64,000 nucleotides of DNA. Source: Paraburkholderia rhizosphaerae (GTDB taxonomy: Bacteria > Pseudomonadota > Gammaproteobacteria > Burkholderiales > Burkholderiaceae). Positions 44,263 through 52,574 of the stretch are shown piece after piece; positions within the stretch are counted from its first letter, which is position 1; each line of letters opens with the position of its first letter. The translations under genes and the position numbers were made by a program. A model generated the notes under the pieces. That model was not told where the DNA came from. It was given only the letters and a program-made list of their open reading frames with translations, and ran no database searches. Location of the stretch: positions 62,001 through 126,000 of the forward strand of contig NZ_SORE01000015.1 in NCBI RefSeq assembly GCF_004366595.1, read 5' to 3'.

Positions 44263-45669
44263 GCGATGACTGCGCTGCGCGGCGTACAGTTCGCGGAAGG
44301 TCCTGCCGACCGGCGCGGGCATATCCCGTGTGTTCGTCCATCCGCCGCCGAACGGGAGGCGCCCTATCGAGCGCTTTTCACCGCCGATTTTCTCGAGCAA
44401 ACGTACCGCCAGCTTCGTAAAGAGTCCGTACGCAGCCGGATGCATCGCGAAGTAACCCCAGAGCGCAAACCCAACGCGCTCGCGCCACGGACGCAGATGC
44501 CGGTCGACCTGCCGCTCACGCAGCTTGCGCAGCAGATCCGACAGCGGAATGCCAACGGGGCATACGCTATTGCATTCACCGCACAACGTCGCTGCCTGCG
44601 GCAGATCGAGCGCCTTTTCAAGTCCGATATAGCTCGGCGTCAGCACGGACCCCATCGGCCCCGGATAGACCCAGCCGTACGCATGCCCGCCGACCTTCTC
44701 ATACACCGGGCAATGGTTCATGCACGCACCGCAGCGAATGCAGCGCAGCATCTCCTGGAAGTCACCGCCAATCAGTCCGGTCCGCCCGCCATCGACGAGC
44801 ACGACATACATATGTTCCGGGCCGTCCTGATCGCCGGCAGTGCGCGGGCCGGTCAGCAGCGACACATAGTTCGTCATGCTCTGGCCCGTTGCGGAGCGCG
44901 GCAATAGACGCAGCGCGGTCGCCAGATCCTCGAGCGTCGGCAGCACCTTCTCGATGCCGGTCACCGCGACATGCACGCGCGGCATCACCGTGCACATCCC
45001 TTCATTGCCCTCGTTCGTGACGACCGCGACCGAGCCGGTCTGCGCGATCACGAAATTGGCGCCCGTCACGCCCATGTCCGCCGTCATGAAGTGCGGACGC
45101 AGCATCTCCCGCGCTTCGCGGGTCATCTCCGGGATTTCGGTGAGACGCGGCCGGTTATGCGTCTTCGCGAAAAGATCCGCGATCTCTTCCTTATCCTTGT
45201 GCACCACCGGCGCGATGATGTGGCTCGGCGGCTCGTTGTTATTGATCTGCAGAATGTACTCGCCGAGGTCCGTCTCGATCGATTGCACGCCCATCTTGCC
45301 GAGCACTTCGTTCAGGCGCATTTCCTCGGACACCATCGACTTCGACTTGATCACCTTCTTCACGTCATGCTTGCGCGCGATGTCCGCGACCAGCTTCGCC
45401 GCGTCCTGCGCGGTCTCCGCGTACAGCACCGTAACGCCGCGCCGCGTCGCTTCGCGCTCGAACGTCTCAAGCCATACGTCGAGGTCTTCGATCGCGCGAT
45501 TGCGGCGCTCCTTCAGCGCCGCGCGCGTCGCCTGAAAGTCGATCTCGGTCATCACCTGCGCGCGCGCCGACACGAACTTCGTCGACAGCTTCTTCAGGTT
45601 CTGCTGCAGGCGCTGGTCGGCGAGCTTCTGGCCCGCACGCGCCTTGAAATGCATCGATTGAACTTGCAT
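44257..45669 (-). CDS. lutB: Lactate utilization iron-sulfur protein LutB
   Basis: 470 residues from ATG 45669 (MQVQSMHFKARAGQKLADQR), with AGAAGG before it. Two ferredoxin-type cluster motifs: CIRCGACMNHCP and CGECNSVCP. The N-terminal LUD domain has SKSMVSEEMRLNEVL and the metal-binding region. LutABC oxidises L-lactate to pyruvate in bacteria that carry it. Gap of 93 bases to lutA. No lutC is present in the window, which makes the system incomplete here. Confidence 0.92.
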   Translation of the reverse strand: MQVQSMHFKARAGQKLADQRLQQNLKKLSTKFVSARAQVMTEIDFQATRAALKERRNRAIEDLDVWLETFEREATRRGVTVLYAETAQDAAKLVADIARKHDVKKVIKSKSMVSEEMRLNEVLGKMGVQSIETDLGEYILQINNNEPPSHIIAPVVHKDKEEIADLFAKTHNRPRLTEIPEMTREAREMLRPHFMTADMGVTGANFVIAQTGSVAVVTNEGNEGMCTVMPRVHVAVTGIEKVLPTLEDLATALRLLPRSATGQSMTNYVSLLTGPRTAGDQDGPEHMYVVLVDGGRTGLIGGDFQEMLRCIRCGACMNHCPVYEKVGGHAYGWVYPGPMGSVLTPSYIGLEKALDLPQAATLCGECNSVCPVGIPLSDLLRKLRERQVDRHLRPWRERVGFALWGYFAMHPAAYGLFTKLAVRLLEKIGGEKRSIGRLPFGGGWTNTRDMPAPVGRTFRELYAAQRSHRG

Positions 45670-45762
45670 GACGGCCTTCTGAATCCGGAGTAAATGAGCA
45701 CGCATCAGTACCGAACGGTACGGTGAACGTCGCGCCGATCGCAACGCTCGCCGCGCGCGCGG

Positions 45763-46485
45763 CTATACGTCGCCGGCCAGCACCTGTGCGATGTGCAACA
45801 CGCGCGTCGTCGTATCGCCGGTGCGGCGCAAACGCCCTTCGATGTTCAGCATGCAGCCGAGGTCGCCCAACACGACCGCCGGCATCCCGCTCGCGTGAAT
45901 GTTTTCGCATTTCTCGTCGACGATCGCCGTCGAGATGTCGCCGTACTTGATTGCAAACGTGCCGCCGAACCCGCAGCAGTGCTCGCAGCCCTTCATTTCA
46001 TTGACTTCAACGCCCGCCTGCGCGAGCAGCATGCGCGGCTGGCTCTTCACACCGAGCTCGCGCAGTCCGGAACAGGAATCGTGATAGGTGACGGGTCCGG
46101 TAAACTCCCCGGGACTCAACTCGATTTTCGCGACGTTGACGAGAAAGTCGGTCAGTTCGAACACCTTGCCGCGCAAACGGCCGAAACGCCCCGCCAGTTC
46201 CGGATCGTCACCGAACAGATCGCCGTAGTGCGCGCGGATCATTCCGCCGCACGAACCGGACGGCACGACCACGTAGTCGAACTGCTCGAACTCGCGCAGC
46301 ATCTTTTCGGCGAGATCGCGCGCGATGCCGCGCTCGCCCGAGTTGTACGCGGGCTGTCCACAGCAGGTCTGCGCAGGCGGCACGACGACTTCAAAACCGG
46401 CACGCTCGATCAGCTTGATCGCAGAGAAACCGATTTCCGGGCGCATCAGGTCGATCAGGCAGGTGACGAAAAATCCGACTCGCAT
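45763..46485 (-). CDS. lutA: Lactate utilization protein LutA, (Fe-S)-binding subunit
   Basis: 240 residues, MRVGFFVTCLIDLMRPEIGF. Contains CCG/CCGF-type motifs of the CCG family (TCCGQP and EHCCGFGG), where cysteines bind [4Fe-4S] clusters, and SGSCGGMIRAHYGDLF. GGAGGA precedes the ATG at 46485. It is the first gene of the lut pair, transcribed divergently from the IclR gene, which is the likely regulator. Confidence 0.92.
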   Translation of the reverse strand: MRVGFFVTCLIDLMRPEIGFSAIKLIERAGFEVVVPPAQTCCGQPAYNSGERGIARDLAEKMLREFEQFDYVVVPSGSCGGMIRAHYGDLFGDDPELAGRFGRLRGKVFELTDFLVNVAKIELSPGEFTGPVTYHDSCSGLRELGVKSQPRMLLAQAGVEVNEMKGCEHCCGFGGTFAIKYGDISTAIVDEKCENIHASGMPAVVLGDLGCMLNIEGRLRRTGDTTTRVLHIAQVLAGDV

Positions 46486-46619
46486 GAGTCCTCCTCCGGG
46501 GAAACGTCCCCGATTATGCGACGTTTGCGGTGCAATACCAACGCGTGACGGCCCTAATCCGTTAAAAACGAACCGCAAAACCCGCGGCGCCCGGCGTTCG
46601 CTTTTTTCACCATACGAGA

Positions 46620-46625
46620 TACAAT
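46620..46625 (+). promoter_or_regulatory. Possible -10 of iclR-like gene
   Basis: GAGATACAATCG contains TACAAT about 38 bases before the ATG at 46664. No -35 of quality. Confidence 0.4.
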
Positions 46626-46663
46626 CGTCTTTCCGTCGTTTGACGCATCAATGAATTGTCCCC

Positions 46664-47470
46664 ATGAGCGATACGAACCCGGATCCCAAAACCTCGATCC
46701 AGGTGATCGAGCGCATGATGCGCCTGCTGGACGCTCTCGCCGCGCACAGCGACCCGGTCAGCCTGAAGGAACTCGCGCAGCGCACGGAACTGCATCCGTC
46801 GACCGCGCACCGCATTCTCAACGATATGGTGACCTGCCGGCTGGTCGACCGTTCCGATCCCGGCACTTATCGGCTCGGCATGCGTCTGCTCGAACTCGGC
46901 AACCTCGTGAAGGCGCGGCTGTCGGTACGCGATGCCGCGCTGATGCCGATGCGCGAGCTGCATCGGCTTACCGGGCAGACGGTGAATCTGTCGGTACGTC
47001 AGGGCGATGAGATCGTGTATATCGAGCGCGCCTATTCGGAGCGCTCCGGCATGCAGGTGGTCCGCGCGATCGGCGGTCGCGCGCCGTTGCATCTGACGTC
47101 GGTCGGCAAGCTGTTTCTGGCCGCGGACGAAGCGGCGCGGGTGCGCGCGTACGCGACGCGCACCGGGCTTTCCGGGCATACGCAAAACAGCATCACGGAC
47201 CTCGGCAAGCTCGAGCGCGAGCTTACGCATGTGCGTCAGCAATCCTGCGCACGCGATAACGAGGAACTGGAACTCGGCGTGCGCTGCATCGCAGCGGGCA
47301 TTTACGACGATACCGGCAAGCTTGTTGCCGGTCTGTCGCTTTCGGCGCCGGCCGACCGCCTGCAGGATTCGTGGCTCGGCCAGCTCAGCAAAACCGCTCT
47401 GGTGATTTCCGAATCGCTTGGCTATCACCCTGAGGCCGCGCAGCCCGATGCGGCTGCACAGTCGGCTTGA
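46664..47470 (+). CDS. IclR-family transcriptional regulator
   Basis: 268 residues. N-terminal winged HTH (IQVIERMMRLLDALAAHSDP, then SLKELAQRTELHPSTAHRIL) and a C-terminal effector-binding domain (LRELHRLTGQTVNLSVRQGDEIVYIERAY, GCIAAGIYDD). It lies divergent from lutAB, an arrangement that suggests lactate- or related-acid-dependent control of those genes; the effector is not known. No ribosome binding site of quality precedes the ATG. Confidence 0.92.
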   Translation: MSDTNPDPKTSIQVIERMMRLLDALAAHSDPVSLKELAQRTELHPSTAHRILNDMVTCRLVDRSDPGTYRLGMRLLELGNLVKARLSVRDAALMPMRELHRLTGQTVNLSVRQGDEIVYIERAYSERSGMQVVRAIGGRAPLHLTSVGKLFLAADEAARVRAYATRTGLSGHTQNSITDLGKLERELTHVRQQSCARDNEELELGVRCIAAGIYDDTGKLVAGLSLSAPADRLQDSWLGQLSKTALVISESLGYHPEAAQPDAAAQSA

Positions 47471-47561
47471 ACAACCATCGCTGAAGGGCCCGGAACGCGC
47501 TGCGCCGTTGAATGGCGCGTTCCGCGCGATCAAACTGCACGCTAGCCCGTGCACATGAAAA

Positions 47562-47585
47562 AAGCCCCGCGGTTCAGCGGGGCTT
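47562..47585 (-). terminator. Intrinsic terminator of the PBP7-like gene
   Basis: Nine-bp stem AAGCCCCGC around GGTTCA, with an A-run on the left; read on the minus strand it ends GCTTTTTT. It follows the stop at 47629. Confidence 0.85.
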
Positions 47586-47628
47586 CTCACTTCTTGCTGC
47601 GTCAACGGGCGGCGACAAAACTCGTCAA

Positions 47629-48834
47629 TCAGGTCCCCGCGCCGTTCGCATCCGCGCTCGTCACGCGCTGTTCGCCGCCGTTGTCGATCCACGTGCGCAG
47701 GCGCGTCGCATCCGCGAAGCGCGAATACTTGCCCGCCGAGTCGAGCAACACCATGATCATCGGGCGATTGTCGATCGTGGCCTGCATCACCAGACATTCG
47801 CCCGCTTCATTGATAAAGCCCGTCTTCTGCAAGCCGATGTCCCACGTCGGGTTGCGCACCAGCGCGTTCGTGCTGTTGTACGCGAGCGTGCGCTTGCCGG
47901 TGTACACCTCATAGCTGCGATCGGTCGAGAACCGGCGGATCATCGGATACTGATACGCGGCGTTCACCATCTTCACGAGATCGCGCGCGGTCGACACGTT
48001 CTGGCTCGTCAGACCGGTCGGGTTTTCAAAGTGCGTATCGACCATACCGAGCGCCTTCGCCTTCGCGTTCATGGCCGCCATAAACGCAGGCCGGCCCCCC
48101 GGGTAATAGCGCGACAGTGCAGCCGCCGCGCGATTTTCCGACGCCATCAGTGCGATATGCAGCATGTCCTCACGCGACAGAACCGAGCCCACCGACAGGC
48201 GTGAGCCGGTGTTTTTCTCGTAGTCGCGGTCTTCATCGGTGACTTCGATCGACTCGGTCATCGGCTCTTTCGAATCCAGCACGACCATTGCGGTCATCAG
48301 CTTCGTGATCGACGCGATCGGCACGACGGCACGCGAATTCTTGTCGTAGACCGGCTCTTGCGTGTTTTGATCGACCACATACGCGACGGTCGAACGCAAT
48401 GCGACCCCTTCGGGCGACTCATGCAGGCCGAACGCCTGGCCCGCCGTCGGCGAGCGCGGCTCGAATGCGACGCGCCGCACGACCGAATGGTGCCGGCCGT
48501 TCATCGTGTAGCTCACACGCTTTTTCTTCGAGACGGCGCGCGGCGTGTCTTCATCGCCGTTGCGCTTTGCAGCAGCAGCGACTTTCGCGACTTTCGCGCC
48601 TTTTGCCGCGCCGCGACTCGAAACCTTCTCGGCCGGCTCAGCCGCCTTCTTCGCGGATTTCTTCGTGGCCTTTGCTTGTTTCTCGGACTTGGCCGTTGAC
48701 GCTGTCGACGCCGCAAACGCGTCGACCGGCGTCGCCGATGCGGCTGCGATGACCATCGAGGCGGCCACCGACAACGCGGTACTGAGCGCCGCGCCGTGCA
48801 TCAGTTTCAGTGACGAAAACATGTCGGTTTTCAT
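47629..48834 (-). CDS. D-alanyl-D-alanine endopeptidase, PBP7-like (serine peptidase S11)
   Basis: 401 residues. Signal peptide (MKTDMFSSLKLMHGAALSTALSVAASMVIAAASATP, shown in part by its hydrophobic run), a lysine/alanine-rich linker of about 80 residues, then the transpeptidase-fold domain with SxxK (SITKLM), SEN (MASENRA) and KTG (LQKTGF) motifs in order. PbpG-type enzymes cut DD-crosslinks in peptidoglycan in the periplasm. The linker is unusual in length and basic, typical of Burkholderiaceae copies. ATG 48834 was chosen; a frame to 48912 lacks a signal-like start. Confidence 0.9.
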   Translation of the reverse strand: MKTDMFSSLKLMHGAALSTALSVAASMVIAAASATPVDAFAASTASTAKSEKQAKATKKSAKKAAEPAEKVSSRGAAKGAKVAKVAAAAKRNGDEDTPRAVSKKKRVSYTMNGRHHSVVRRVAFEPRSPTAGQAFGLHESPEGVALRSTVAYVVDQNTQEPVYDKNSRAVVPIASITKLMTAMVVLDSKEPMTESIEVTDEDRDYEKNTGSRLSVGSVLSREDMLHIALMASENRAAAALSRYYPGGRPAFMAAMNAKAKALGMVDTHFENPTGLTSQNVSTARDLVKMVNAAYQYPMIRRFSTDRSYEVYTGKRTLAYNSTNALVRNPTWDIGLQKTGFINEAGECLVMQATIDNRPMIMVLLDSAGKYSRFADATRLRTWIDNGGEQRVTSADANGAGT

Positions 48835-49428
48835 TGGTGTTCTGGGGGGTAAAGCGGCAGGGAATTGTCCGCCAGTGTAGTGAATCAACGAAAAATTAGC
48901 AAATTTAAGCACTTACCAGCACTCGTTAAACCGAGTTGTAAGGCTCAATTGCCATAACACAATGACCAGCGCAACTCCCATCGAAAAGATCAATCATCGG
49001 AGCAAAACGGAACTCCGGTCAGCGATGGAAACGATTTCCATGCATGACGGCACCTTCCACACACGACTTGATCAGGGGAAGTACGGCCGCGACGCCGGCG
49101 CACCGGGCGCAACGCTTGAGCCCTGATGTTTTGGAGGCGGCACGTCAGCACCATTCGCAGTCTGTCAGATCGCTGTTAAACGGGTGCTGAAACTGGCGCA
49201 TCGCGCGTCAGACCGGGATGGAGATTTAACGTTCCGCCACGGTTTCAGTGTACGTCGCGATTTTACCGCGACAGTCGTTGTTTGTTAGGTAACTCACGAA
49301 ACCCGCCATTGTTGCTTTATTTGTTACAAATGAACGCACCACCTCGGTGCAACGACGCAATATGCATTGCAATTTCACAATTCCATAAACGTTTCATAAC
49401 GTACTGTTTTCTCAATAGATTACGACCA

Positions 49429-49443
49429 TTGTGCGACGCACAA
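49429..49443. promoter_or_regulatory. Operator-like inverted repeat 1 (phaP)
   Basis: TTGTGCGACGCACAA is a perfect inverted repeat with one central base. It lies just upstream of the -35 element. The pattern is like sites bound by the PhaR regulator of PHA granule genes. Confidence 0.7.
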
Positions 49444-49450
49444 AAAGTAC

Positions 49451-49478
49451 TTGACAACATTGGGCACTATCCTAAAAT
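49451..49478 (+). promoter_or_regulatory. phaP: phaP promoter
   Basis: TTGACA (49451-49456), 16 bases, TAAAAT (49473-49478). Consensus -35 and a good -10. The leader to the phaP ATG is about 150 bases. Confidence 0.85.
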
Positions 49479-49486
49479 GGGAACCA

Positions 49487-49503
49487 TTGTTGCGACGCAC
49501 AAT
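49487..49503. promoter_or_regulatory. Operator-like site 2 (phaP)
   Basis: TTGTTGCGACGCACAAT, nearly the same as site 1 plus a T, lies right after the -10 near the expected transcription start. The first 14 bases occur almost unchanged upstream of aceE at 57181. Confidence 0.7.
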
Positions 49504-49634
49504 GCATCATCGCCTCCCAACGTGCGGCGTACCCAATACCCGACCGGCCTGGTTTTCATGTCGGTTTTGATTGATCAAACTGATTAACCCAACTCGGTCC
49601 GCGCCAGACGGACCGGTACTTCAGGAGCGTAAAC

Positions 49635-50222
49635 ATGACTCTGCTGACCCCTGAGCAATTCGCTGCAGCCCAGAAGGCCAACCTCGAAACCCTCTTCGGT
49701 CTCACGAACAAGGCATTCGAAGGTGTCGAGAAGCTGGTCGAACTGAACTTGCAAGTCGTCAAGTCGACGCTCGCGGAAGGCCAGGAAAACGCGCAGCGCG
49801 CGCTGTCCGTGAAGGACGCGCAAGAACTCCTCGCGCTGCAGGCTAGCCTCACGCAGCCGGTTGCCGAGAAGGTGCTGTCGTACGGCCGTCACCTGTATGA
49901 AATCGCGTCGGCTACGCAGGCTGAATTTACCCGCGTCGCGGAAGCGCAGTACGAAGAGCAGAACCGCAAGGTGCAGGCGCTCGTCGAGAACGTCGCGAAG
50001 AACGCGCCGGCTGGTTCGGAAACCGCGGTCGCCGTGATCAAGTCGGCGATCACCGCTGCGAACACCACGTACGAAACGGTCCACAAGGCCACGAAGCAAG
50101 CGGTCGAAATCGCTGAAAGCAACTTCAACGCGGCCGCTACCGCTGCGTCGAAGGCCGCTTCGCAAGCCGCCGCGCAAGTGTCGCGTTCGGCTTCGGCAAC
50201 GAAGAAGGCTGCTGCTGCCTAA
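49635..50222 (+). CDS. phaP: Phasin (PHA granule-associated protein)
   Basis: 195 residues, MTLLTPEQFAAAQKANLETL, all amphipathic helix and strongly like PhaP1 of Ralstonia and Burkholderia. Phasins coat polyhydroxyalkanoate granules and set their size and number. The tail is alanine- and lysine-rich. GGAG precedes the ATG. The gene faces lpdA of the pyruvate dehydrogenase cluster across two terminators and has its own regulated promoter. Confidence 0.95.
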   Translation: MTLLTPEQFAAAQKANLETLFGLTNKAFEGVEKLVELNLQVVKSTLAEGQENAQRALSVKDAQELLALQASLTQPVAEKVLSYGRHLYEIASATQAEFTRVAEAQYEEQNRKVQALVENVAKNAPAGSETAVAVIKSAITAANTTYETVHKATKQAVEIAESNFNAAATAASKAASQAAAQVSRSASATKKAAAA

Positions 50223-50445
50223 GGTTGACACCTGAGGTTTGACCGCCAACACGGTACAAAGAGAATCCGTTTCATCACATCGGGCTTCGAACAGGCGTCG
50301 GCCGAACAACGTTCAGCATTCCGAATACGTTCGTGCCGACGCTGCCGCGAGTCACTCAAGCATCACTGACAAGAGGCTATAGCGTCGCGCGGACTTCTGT
50401 CTGCCGCGACCAGACGCTCCGATACGTGAAACCGCGTATCGTTAC

Positions 50446-50469
50446 CCCGGCTCCGGCCGGGATTTTTTT
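50446..50469 (+). terminator. phaP: Intrinsic terminator after phaP
   Basis: CCCGGC-TCCG-GCCGGG followed by ATTTTTTTG. A six-bp GC stem with a seven-T tail on the plus strand. Confidence 0.85.
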
Positions 50470-50487
50470 GTCCGCGCCCAAACGCAA

Positions 50488-50524
50488 AAATGGCGCGCCC
50501 TGCTTTCGCAGGAGCGCGCCATTT
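50488..50524. terminator. Bidirectional terminator between phaP and lpdA
   Basis: AAATGGCGCGC, then CCTGC/GCAGG around TTTC, then GCGCGCCATTT: a stem of about 16 pairs with one bulged A and A/T-rich flanks. It can end lpdA transcription on the minus strand. Confidence 0.85.
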
Positions 50525-50583
50525 CTTTTGCGCGGCGTTTCACGTAGCAACGTTTGACAACACGTTGCGCGCGCAGGCTTACT

Positions 50584-52362
50584 TTACTTCCTGCGCTGCG
50601 GCGGCAAGTCCGTGCAAACGCCCTCATACAACTCGGCGGCCATACCAATCGATTCGCCCAGCGTCGGGTGCGGGTGAATCGTCTTGCCGATATCGGTTGC
50701 GTCCGCACCCATCTCGATCGCCAGACACACTTCGCTGATCAGATCGCCGGCATTCAGCCCGACAATCCCACCGCCGATCACGCGATGCGTTTCTTCGTCG
50801 AAGATCAGCTTCGTGAAGCCTTCGTCGCGCCCGTTCGCGATCGCGCGGCCCGACGCAGCCCACGGGAATACGGCCTTGCCGTACTTGATGCCTTCGGCCT
50901 TGCACTGGTCTTCGGTCTTGCCGGCCCATGCGACTTCCGGGTCCGTATACGCGACAGAAGGAATTTGCAGTGCGTCGAAGTACGCCTTCTCGCCGTGCGC
51001 GGCTTCCGCCGCGACGTGACCTTCATGCACTGCCTTGTGCGCAAGCATCGGCTGGCCGACGATATCGCCGATCGCATAGATATGCGGCACATTCGTACGC
51101 ATCTGCTTGTCGACATCGATAAAGCCGCGATCCGTGACTGCGACGCCCGCCTTGTCCGCACCGATCTTCTTGCCGTTCGGGCTGCGGCCGACCGCGACCA
51201 GCACGAGGTCGTAACGCTGCGGCTCGGCCGGCGCCTTCTCGCCTTCGAACGTGATATAGATGCCGTCCTGCTTCGCTTGCGCGGCGGTGGTTTTGGTCTT
51301 CAGCATCACGTTCGCGAAACGCTTGCTGTTGAACTTCTCCCACACCTTCACCAGATCGCGGTCCGCGCCCAGCATCAGCCCGTCGAGCATTTCAACGACG
51401 TCGATCTGCGCACCGAGCGTCGAATACACGGTCGCCATTTCCAGGCCGATAATGCCGCCGCCGATCACCAGCATGCGCTGCGGAATCTGACGCAGTTCGA
51501 GCGCGCCGGTCGAATCGACGACACGCGGATCTTCCGGAATGAACGGCAGTTTCACCGCCTGCGAACCCGCCGCGATGATCGCGTTCTTGAACTTGATGAC
51601 CTTCTTGCCGCTTTCGGTCTGCACTTCCATATGATGCGGATCGACGAATGCGCCGACGCCGGTCACCACTTCGACCTTGCGTGCCTTCGCCATCCCGCCG
51701 AGACCGCCGGTGAGCTTCTTCACGACGCCCGACTTGAACTCGCGCAGCTTGTCGAGATCGACTTGCGGCTTCGCAAACGTGATGCCGTGCGCGCCGAGCG
51801 CGGCGGCTTCGTCGATCACCAGCGCGGTGTGCAACAGCGCCTTCGACGGAATGCAACCGACGTTCAGACAAACGCCGCCGAGCGTTGCGTAACGCTCGAC
51901 CAGCACAGTCTTCATGCCGAGATCGGCGGCACGGAATGCGGCCGAGTAGCCGCCGGGGCCTGAGCCGAGCACGACCATATCGCATTCGATATCCGCGGCG
52001 CCCGAGAAGCTACCGGCTTGCGGTGCGCTGGCCGGCTTTTGCTGCGCAGCGGGCTGTGCCGCCGGTGCAGCGGCCTTCGCCGGTGCGGCGGCCTTGGTCT
52101 CTTCCTTCGCCGGCGCGGCTTCGCCCGACGTCTCAACCAGCGCGATGATCGTGCCTTCCGACACCTTGTCGCCGGCCTTCACGCGCACTTCCTTGACGGT
52201 GCCGGCGGCATCGCTCGGCACTTCAATCGATGCCTTGTCGGACTCGAGCGTCATCAGCGCCTGTTCTTTTTCGATGACGTCGCCCGGTTTGATATTGACT
52301 TCGATGACATCGACGTCCTTGAAGTCGCCGATGTCCGGCACCTTAACTTCGACGAGACTCAT
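50584..52362 (-). CDS. lpdA: Dihydrolipoyl dehydrogenase with N-terminal lipoyl domain (E3)
   Basis: 592 residues from ATG 52362, with AAGGGG before it. Order: lipoyl domain with MTLESDKASIEVPSDAAG (lipoyl-lysine about residue 43), an alanine/proline linker (to about 115), then FAD domain GSGPGGYSAAFRAADLG, the redox disulfide GGVCLNVGCIPSKA, the NAD domain VIGGGIIGLEMATVYSTLG and the active His in IHPHPTLGES. It reoxidises the lipoyl groups of PDH. Carrying a lipoyl domain is typical of betaproteobacterial PDH E3. It is last in the aceE-aceF-lpdA run. Confidence 0.97.
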   Translation of the reverse strand: MSLVEVKVPDIGDFKDVDVIEVNIKPGDVIEKEQALMTLESDKASIEVPSDAAGTVKEVRVKAGDKVSEGTIIALVETSGEAAPAKEETKAAAPAKAAAPAAQPAAQQKPASAPQAGSFSGAADIECDMVVLGSGPGGYSAAFRAADLGMKTVLVERYATLGGVCLNVGCIPSKALLHTALVIDEAAALGAHGITFAKPQVDLDKLREFKSGVVKKLTGGLGGMAKARKVEVVTGVGAFVDPHHMEVQTESGKKVIKFKNAIIAAGSQAVKLPFIPEDPRVVDSTGALELRQIPQRMLVIGGGIIGLEMATVYSTLGAQIDVVEMLDGLMLGADRDLVKVWEKFNSKRFANVMLKTKTTAAQAKQDGIYITFEGEKAPAEPQRYDLVLVAVGRSPNGKKIGADKAGVAVTDRGFIDVDKQMRTNVPHIYAIGDIVGQPMLAHKAVHEGHVAAEAAHGEKAYFDALQIPSVAYTDPEVAWAGKTEDQCKAEGIKYGKAVFPWAASGRAIANGRDEGFTKLIFDEETHRVIGGGIVGLNAGDLISEVCLAIEMGADATDIGKTIHPHPTLGESIGMAAELYEGVCTDLPPQRRK

Positions 52363-52451
52363 GAGTGTCCCCTTCTCTTGTTGCCGTGTTGATGAGGGAT
52401 TGCTGCGCGGCCGGTGAACCGGAGGCGATCGACGCGCGGCGGGTTCGACAA

Positions 52452-52484
52452 ACAGGCGCCGCCCCGTTGTGGAACGACGCCTGT
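52452..52484 (-). terminator. Possible attenuator between aceF and lpdA
   Basis: Minus-strand ACAGGCGUCG...CGGCGCCUGU pairs at ten positions (one G-U) around a 13-base loop and is followed by UUGUCG, a poor T-run. It could lower lpdA relative to aceF. Weak evidence. Confidence 0.35.
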
Positions 52485-52574
52485 CAAACACATGCCAAGC
52501 TCGGATTCAGCCAGATGGTTCAACAACAAAGGCGTGGACAGCAACAGCCAGCCACGCCCCGCACGCTGCAAAAA

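Larger units (their letters stand above)
48835..49634. other. Long AT-rich control region upstream of phaP
   Basis: 800 bases without a gene. The right part (49280-49510) is strikingly AT-rich for this genome and holds the phaP promoter and two operator-like sites. The left part contains the leader of the PBP7-like gene, including the short palindrome ACTCGTTAAACCGAGT. No coding frame looks real; a 101-residue frame from 49282 ends in the leader and is rejected. Confidence 0.65.
50223..50583. other. Convergent region between phaP and lpdA with two terminators
   Basis: About 360 bases. It holds a phaP-side terminator (50446-50469) and a bidirectional hairpin (50488-50524). The rest (50230-50440) shows no gene or clear structure. 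Confidence 0.6.
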
